The position numbers were made by a program, and so were the translations under genes. From Candidatus Methanoperedentaceae archaeon (GTDB lineage: Archaea; Halobacteriota; Methanosarcinia; Methanosarcinales; Methanoperedenaceae), in assembly GCA_013331375.1 (NCBI GenBank), contig DUGO01000145.1, forward strand, positions 1-5,009: a DNA stretch of 5,009 nucleotides, read 5' to 3'. Under the pieces are notes generated by a model. The model was given only the letters and a program-made list of their open reading frames with translations. It had not been told where the DNA came from and did not search any database. Positions 4,536 through 5,009 of the stretch are shown in pieces; within the stretch, counting starts at the first letter, position 1, and the number at the start of each line of letters is the position of its first letter.

Positions 4536-5009
4536 ATGAAAGCCATCCGCGACCCGGTACACGGCTACATCGAGCTCGGTGAGCTTCCGCTGTCGCTGCT
4601 CGACACAAAGGAGGTCCAGCGGCTGCGGCGCATCAGGCAGCTCGGGCTCTCGCACCTTGTGTATCCGGGCGCGAACCACACGCGGTTCGAGCACTCCCTC
4701 GGCGTGATGCATCTTGCGAAATACATGACAGCGCATGTTGAGGAGAGATACAGGGATGAGCTTGTGGCTGCGGCGCTGCTGCACGATATAGGTCACGGTC
4801 CGCTGTCGCATGTGACAGAAGAGTTAATGGTGCGCCACGCAAGGAGACGGCATTACGATACTGAGGACATACTCAGGAGCGGGGAGGTCTCGGATGTGCT
4901 TGGCGATTTTTCGCTCCAGCCGTCGAACGTATCGCGCCACATACGGGGTGATACGCACGTGGGGCAGATACTGAACAGTGAGATCGATGTGGACAGGATG
5001 GATTATCTT
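4536..5009 (+). CDS. HD-domain phosphohydrolase (dGTPase/SAMHD1-like), partial at the right edge
   Basis: The first 158 codons of an HD-superfamily metal-dependent phosphohydrolase related to dGTPases and SAMHD1; the 3' end is beyond the window. The opening IRDPVHGYIEL (4-14) is typical of this family. Metal-ligand motifs are in order: His53 in TRFEHSLGV, His83-Asp84 in LLHDIGHGPLSH (81-92), and an aspartate in the EIDVDRMDYL segment (149-158), which is the fourth ligand region. The enzyme is expected to be cytosolic and to hydrolyse phosphate esters. Deoxynucleotides are a possible substrate, but relatives with unknown substrates are common. The ATG at 4536 starts the conserved N-terminus; an ATG at 4523 is out of frame. 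AAGG lies six bases before the start, yet the TATA spacing predicts transcription beginning downstream of it, so the mRNA is probably leaderless. Divergent from nfeD. Confidence 0.92.
   Translation, partial: MKAIRDPVHGYIELGELPLSLLDTKEVQRLRRIRQLGLSHLVYPGANHTRFEHSLGVMHLAKYMTAHVEERYRDELVAAALLHDIGHGPLSHVTEELMVRHARRRHYDTEDILRSGEVSDVLGDFSLQPSNVSRHIRGDTHVGQILNSEIDVDRMDYL

Overview
The window looks like an ordinary chromosomal stretch from an archaeon, probably a euryarchaeon of the methanogen or methane-oxidiser kind. This is inferred from three things: a DUF531 protein (a family I know only from archaea), archaeal TATA boxes sitting 28-30 nt from start codons with no Shine-Dalgarno site (leaderless genes), and a short NfeD plus stomatin pair. 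Base composition looks balanced. There are no insertion sequences, CRISPR arrays or recognisable RNA genes.

Left part (1-835). The left edge holds the first codons of a minus-strand gene running off the window. Its N-terminus resembles archaeal winged-helix regulators, and its start may be frameshifted. About 275-320 bp of apparently non-coding DNA follows, with phased TTCCG repeats. Then comes a very small minus-strand gene (374-655) for a 93-residue protein with a metzincin-type zinc protease signature, starting at TTG behind a strong ribosome binding site. Its promoter region is shared, back to back, with the next gene.

Middle (836-1990). A complete plus-strand gene encodes a PLP-dependent class I/II aminotransferase, expressed from a TATA box that predicts a leaderless mRNA. 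It converges on the four-gene operon to its right, leaving only 25 bp between stop codons.

Right part (2016-5009). A tightly packed minus-strand operon is transcribed in the order NfeD membrane protein, stomatin/SPFH protein, GNAT acetyltransferase with a C-terminal cysteine cluster, DUF531 protein. Junctions are a 1-nt gap, a 4-bp ATGA overlap and a 13-bp overlap. NfeD and stomatin are a known membrane pair. The acetyltransferase and DUF531 protein are probably co-expressed with them but not obviously linked in function. Divergent from the operon is an HD-domain phosphohydrolase gene, cut by the right edge. The 55-bp gap between the divergent genes holds one near-symmetric TATA box exactly midway between the two ATG codons.

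The main points for follow-up are the midpoint TATA box, the miniature metzincin, the possible frameshift at the left edge, and the coupling of GNAT and DUF531 genes to the stomatin/NfeD pair. I see no clear evidence of a wholly new multi-gene system.
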